This document shows, piece after piece, positions 60,576 to 64,000 of a stretch of DNA of 64,000 nucleotides. This stretch comes from Dipteronia dyeriana. Lineage: Eukaryota > Streptophyta > Magnoliopsida > Sapindales > Sapindaceae. Both the position numbers and the translations under genes were made by a program. The notes beneath the pieces are model-generated. The model worked only from the letters and a program-made list of their open reading frames with translations. It did not search any database and was not told the origin of the DNA. Position 1 is the first letter of the stretch; the number at the start of each line of letters is the position of its first letter. The stretch spans positions 57,450,597-57,514,596 of the forward strand of contig CM065303.1 of NCBI GenBank assembly GCA_032871835.1, written 5' to 3'.

Positions 60576-61239
60576 TTGTTAAGAACCCATGAAAAACCCA
60601 CTGGTATCTGCTTTTTGGCACACTCATATAAGTCCTCTGATTCTTATGGATTACATGTCTCGGGTAGGTCAATTAGAGGCTCTTGGCTCATTGGCTCAGG
60701 AGCTACCGATCACATTACATATTCTCCACAAAGTTTTATTACTTATACCCTGTCCTATTAATAAGAAAATTGTTGTAACAGATGGTTCGCTTACAACAGT
60801 AGCAGGAGTAAGAGATGTTCAGATTAATTCTTCATTCATTCTATCCAATGTTCTTCATGTGCCTAAACTGTCCACTAATCTTGTGTTCATCTTGAAACTC
60901 ACTCAAGATATGAATTGCAATGTGGTTTATTATCCTTCTTATTGTGTATTTCAGGACCAGAGTTTGGGGAAGAGTATTGGACTTGATAAGGAGATGGATG
61001 GGTTGTACTACCTAGAAGCATCAAGCAATCCTAATAGCATAAAGAATGGGTTGTCCTTGTCACTTCTCTCCAAAGACTCTCTCACTAAAGACAAGATATG
61101 GCTTCATCACTTCCTTCTTGGTCATCCTTTTGGAATTCTCAAACTTATGTTTCCTTCTTTGTTCCAAAGTTTAAATGCTGAAAATTTTCATTGTGAAACT
61201 TGTGAACTCGCAAAACACATATGTGTCTCTTCCTATTAG
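60576..61239 (+). pseudogene. copia protease and GAG-pre-integrase relic
   Basis: Around 60690-60720 the protease block reads SWLIGSGATDHIT where active copia proteases have D-S-G-A: the catalytic aspartate codon has become glycine. A one-base shift near 60735 changes frame; then come LTTVAGVRDVQINSSFIL, LHVPKLSTNLV and the zinc-binding segment WLHHFLLGHPFG and FHCETCELAKH. Inactive protease by sequence. Confidence 0.8.
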
Positions 61240-61873
61240 CATTAAAAGTACTTTTGTTCCTTTTAATTTAATTCATAGTGACATATGGGGTCCCTCTACT
61301 ATTTCTTGTGTCTCTGGTGTAAGGTGGTTTGTTACTTTTATTGATAATTGCACTAGGGTTTCTTGGATTTTTCTACTTAAACACAAATCCGATGTGAGTA
61401 GTGTGTTACCAAATTTTCGTAACATGATCCAAATCAATTTGGAGTGAAAATTAACAGGTTTTGGTCAGATAATGCTAGAAATTATTTCAACAAGGTTTTA
61501 TCTCCTAATTTTGAAAAGAAGGGAATTATCCATGAATCAGCATGTGTTTACACCTCACAGCAAAATGGGGTGGCTGAGAGAAAAAATGGTCATTTGTTAG
61601 CCACGACCCGAGCCTGTCTCTTCCAAGGGAATGTGCCTAAAACCTATTTGAGGGAGGATGTTCTCATAGCCACACACATTGTCAATAGACTCCGTTCAAG
61701 TGTTCTAGGATTTAGAATCCTATGGAAGTGCTTACACGTTTCTATCCTGACCTTAACAGCACAAACAATCTCACACCCATAATATTTGGTTGTACTTCCT
61801 TTGTTCATGTTCACAACTTTAATAGAGGTAAGTTAGACCCTCAGGAAATTAAAGCCTCGTCCTGCTGCTGTTT
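61175..61873 (+). pseudogene. copia integrase relic
   Basis: FNLIHSDIWGPSTIS carries the first catalytic aspartate, FWSDNARNYFN the second, and YTSQQNGVAERKNGHLL the glutamate, so the DDE triad is present. A TGA at 61444-61446 and a frame change split it, and the downstream part (KLDPQ...) is cut by the MITE-like insertion at 61874. The target joining activity is lost in this copy. Confidence 0.8.
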
Positions 61874-62600
61874 CTAGCCCGTTTTTTTTTCCATAAACGA
61901 TTTCAAATTCGTACTCGTTAATCGTTTTTCATTTTATTTTCAAAAAAAAAAAACAAAATGAAATACAAAATCAGTGTTAATAGTGAAAAAACTGAAACAC
62001 AAAATACATGTTTTCTTTAGTTTTTGTTTTTGTTTTTGTTTTTCACTTTATTTTCCATAAATCAGTGTTTTCTCCTTCTCCTTCTCCTTTTCCGACAATC
62101 CTCTTCTTCTCCTTTTTTGATCCTTTATTCCTCTTCTTCTTCGATCTTCCTCCTTTCTTTTTCTTCTTTTTTAATTTTTTTAATTTTTTTATTATTGTTA
62201 TTACATTTATTAAAATAATACTTATTTATAATTTAAGAGTTTAGTTTTGATTCATTGATTATTTGATTTTGTTTTAGTAATATGTGATGTGTTATTTTTG
62301 TTTAATTTAAAAATTACAATACAAAAATTATATTGGTTAATTATTTAATCAATTTTTTTATAATAATAATAAAATTAAAACAAAATGCAAAAATTGATAT
62401 TTCAACTTTTGATAGTTTTTAGTTAACCTACCAGACACGTTTTTTCCATTTTCAGTTTCAAAATACAACTTTCAGTGTATGCTACCAAACGTGTTTTTAA
62501 AATTCAAAACTGAAACAAAAATACTGTTTTTATTTTCATTTTTATTTTCATTTTAATTTTCGAAATACAGAAACTGAAAATCGCTTACAAGACGGGCCCT
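61874..62600. mobile_element. MITE-like insertion in copia pol
   Basis: Separates KLDP-type residues from KCVFLGYSSTQKGYKCYHP, which are adjacent in related copia proteins. Left end AGCCCGTTTTTTT and right end, on the other strand, AGGGCCCGTCTTG share GCCCGT; both arms carry TTTTTGTTTTCATTTT text and interior ACGTTTnGGT phrases typical of GGGCCCGTTTG MITEs in plants. The target duplication could not be read. The serine/phenylalanine frames inside are artefacts. Confidence 0.6.
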
Positions 62601-62601
62601 A

Positions 62602-63330
62602 AATGTGTTTTTTTGGGTTACTCGTCCACTCAAAAAGGTTATAAATGCTACCACCCTCGTACTAAAAAAATTTATGTGTATGGTGATGTCACTTTTGACA
62701 AAACTAAACCTTATTTCCCTCAACCTTATCTTCAGGGGGTGTCTGTCATTGAAGATAAGGATAGGGATTGCTTTCTGCTTGATTTATCACTTCAACCAAC
62801 TGTTATTTCCTCTAAAACAGCAGTTGTTCCGTTTGAAACAGCAGTTGTTCCGTTTGAAACAGCAGTTGTAGCTGAACCAAATGATGTTTCCACTAAAACG
62901 GTGGTTGTACCTAAACCAGCCACTATTCCGTCTATATTAGAACAAGAGATTGTTCCCGCTCAACCTGAAATAGTGTCTGTACCGCACCAGAGGACTCCAA
63001 ATTCAAATGTTGAACAGGTGACTAAGGATAACACCGTTTTTGCTTCTATGAAGTATATGCAGGTGTATTCTAGAAGGAAAATCCCAGAACCAGTGCAAGT
63101 CCAAGAATCTGAACCTGACACCGCGAATGATGTAACTACAATTGTTCATATGTTGAACCTGTGACTAAGGATAACACCGTTCATGATTCTATGAGGTATA
63201 TTTAGGTGTATTCTAGAAGGAAAATCCCATAACCAGTGCAAGTCCAAGAATCTGAACCTAACTCCATGAATGAGGTAAGAACAATTTCTGATACTGTTAG
63301 TGATTTGGATTTACCTATTGCTAATAAAAA
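62602..63330 (+). pseudogene. copia pol linker with internal duplications
   Basis: Open from KCVFLGYSST to about 63160: integrase C-terminal GYKCYHPRTKKIYVYGDVTF then a low-complexity linker. A 21-base unit (TTCCGTTTGAAACAGCAGTTG) is repeated in tandem at 62813-62871, adding TAVVPFE heptapeptides. A 143-base direct duplication (63008-63150 and 63151-63275) repeats the VYSRRKIPEPVQVQESEP stretch; the second copy has a TAG and TAA and is untranslated. Confidence 0.7.
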
Positions 63331-63399
63331 AGACTAGAGAATATACAAAACACCCTTTATATCCGTTTTCTCAGTTTGTGTCATTTGATAACGTCACAC

Positions 63400-64000
63400 A
63401 AAAACTTTCTTGTGAGCCTAAACACTATTTCTATTCCAACTACATTACCTGAGGCTTTATCTAATGAGAACTGGAGACAGGCTATGAGAGTTGAAATAGA
63501 AGCCTTGTAGAAGAAACAAACATGGGAACTAGTAGGGTTACTTGAAGTAAAAACACCGGTTGGGTGCAACTGGGTGTTCACCAAAAAATACAAGGCAGAC
63601 GGTACTCTTGAAAGGTATAAGGCAAGGTTGGTAGCTATGGGGTATACTCAAACATATGGGGTAGATTATCATGAGACTTTTGCTCCAATAGCCAAGATGT
63701 ACACATTCAGAGTTTTATTGTCTTTGGCTGCAAATTATAATTGGGACCTCCAACAGCTTGATGCAAAGAATGCTTTTTTTCATGGTGATTTGGATGAGGA
63801 GATTTACATGGAGACTCCACCGGGGTTTGAAGGTAAATTAGGAGCAAATAGAGTATACAAGCTGAAAAAGACCTTATATGGTCTTAAACAATCTCCTAAG
63901 GCTTGTTTGGGAGATTTACTAAACTGATGCTAGCTACTGGATACAAACAAAGTCAAGGTAATCACATTCTGTTCATCAAGCACTCAAAATAAAGGGGAGT
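63400..64000 (+). pseudogene. copia reverse transcriptase, N-terminal part
   Basis: RVT_2 domain: KTPVGCNWVFTKKYKADGTL, ARLVAMGYTQTYGVDYHETF, APIAKM, LQQLDAKNAFFHGDLDEEIY and KLKKTLYGLKQSPKA. A TAG sits at 63508, before this block, and a frameshift occurs directly after GLKQSPKA (63905), since the other frame continues as FTKLMLATGYKQSQGNHILF. The catalytic YxDD lies beyond the window. Confidence 0.85.

Larger units (their letters stand above)
59135..64000 (+). mobile_element. Ty1/copia retrotransposon inside RDR1-B intron 1, cut by window edge
   Basis: Homology to RDR1-A intron 1 stops at ATTGAAAGAAA (59134, matching 7953-7963), and a 238-base LTR (TG at 59135, CA at 59372) follows with primer site CGGTATTAGAGC at 59375-59386, a decayed tRNA-Met complement. 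Then come gag, zinc knuckle, protease, integrase, a MITE insertion (61874-62600) and reverse transcriptase up to the window end; the 3' LTR is not seen. Its strand is opposite to RDR1-B. Several stops and frameshifts make it non-autonomous. Confidence 0.85.

Noticed and set aside
62008..62244. Phenylalanine/serine-rich frames
   Set aside because: Derived from T-rich arms of the MITE-like insertion.
59399..63960. Hidden exon 1 of RDR1-B within the copia element
   Set aside because: Looked on the minus strand for the MGKTI, DIVPKPR and YRLELAYENVWQI motifs; none present, and the whole stretch is accounted for by copia and MITE sequence.

Overview
This is a window of nuclear DNA from a flowering plant, probably a eudicot. 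Intron-split genes with GT-AG boundaries, tRNA-Met-primed Ty1/copia elements, hAT, PIF/Harbinger, Mutator-like, CACTA and pogo DNA transposons, and very AT-rich intergenic DNA all point that way. No bacterial operon, CRISPR array, rRNA or tRNA gene was found. The species cannot be named from the sequence.

The real genes are two copies of RNA-dependent RNA polymerase 1 (RDR1), on the minus strand in the same orientation and about 50 kb apart. RDR1-A (coding 4137-8941) is complete: four coding exons splice into an open frame of about 1138 residues with the catalytic motif DLDGD, and at least one untranslated leader exon lies upstream. RDR1-B (54953-58834) keeps coding exons 2-4 open and is roughly 91% identical in the exon 2 protein. 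Its intron 1 is interrupted at about 59135 by a copia element running off the right edge, so its first exon, if it survives, lies beyond the window. RDR1 enzymes convert single-stranded RNA into dsRNA for Dicer-like proteins in antiviral and stress-induced silencing.

Nearly everything else is layered transposon debris. 1-2.9 kb: 39-bp minisatellite, decayed DUF1985 transposon gene, CTCGATC-rich array. 10.1-14.1 kb: a 674-bp Mutator-type MITE just upstream of RDR1-A, a PIF/Harbinger-type element containing a hAT MITE, and a pogo element with a broken transposase. 16.2-24.3 kb: several nested layers, where a diverged duplicate at 23.9-24.3 kb preserves the empty site of the outermost element. 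26.0-31.4 kb: a dead hAT element with a DUF4371/hAT-dimerisation transposase and an inner inverted-repeat insertion. 32.2-33.6 kb: a lone last exon of aspartate-semialdehyde dehydrogenase and a Mutator transposase tail. 34.8-49.1 kb: a degenerate minus-strand copia (Sirevirus-like) element broken by two further LTR insertions and flanked on both sides by the same AATTAAACACACC minisatellite. 49.9-50.4 kb: a Ulp1-type protease remnant. 52.0-53.7 kb: a non-autonomous CACTA element. 53.9-54.4 kb: a three-copy 174-bp tandem repeat.

The window therefore reads as a duplicated antiviral-silencing gene whose copies have been pushed apart, and one of them interrupted, by successive transposon waves. 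Exon joins were made by eye from splice consensus and family homology. Identities are estimates, and element ends are exact only where a target-site duplication is stated.
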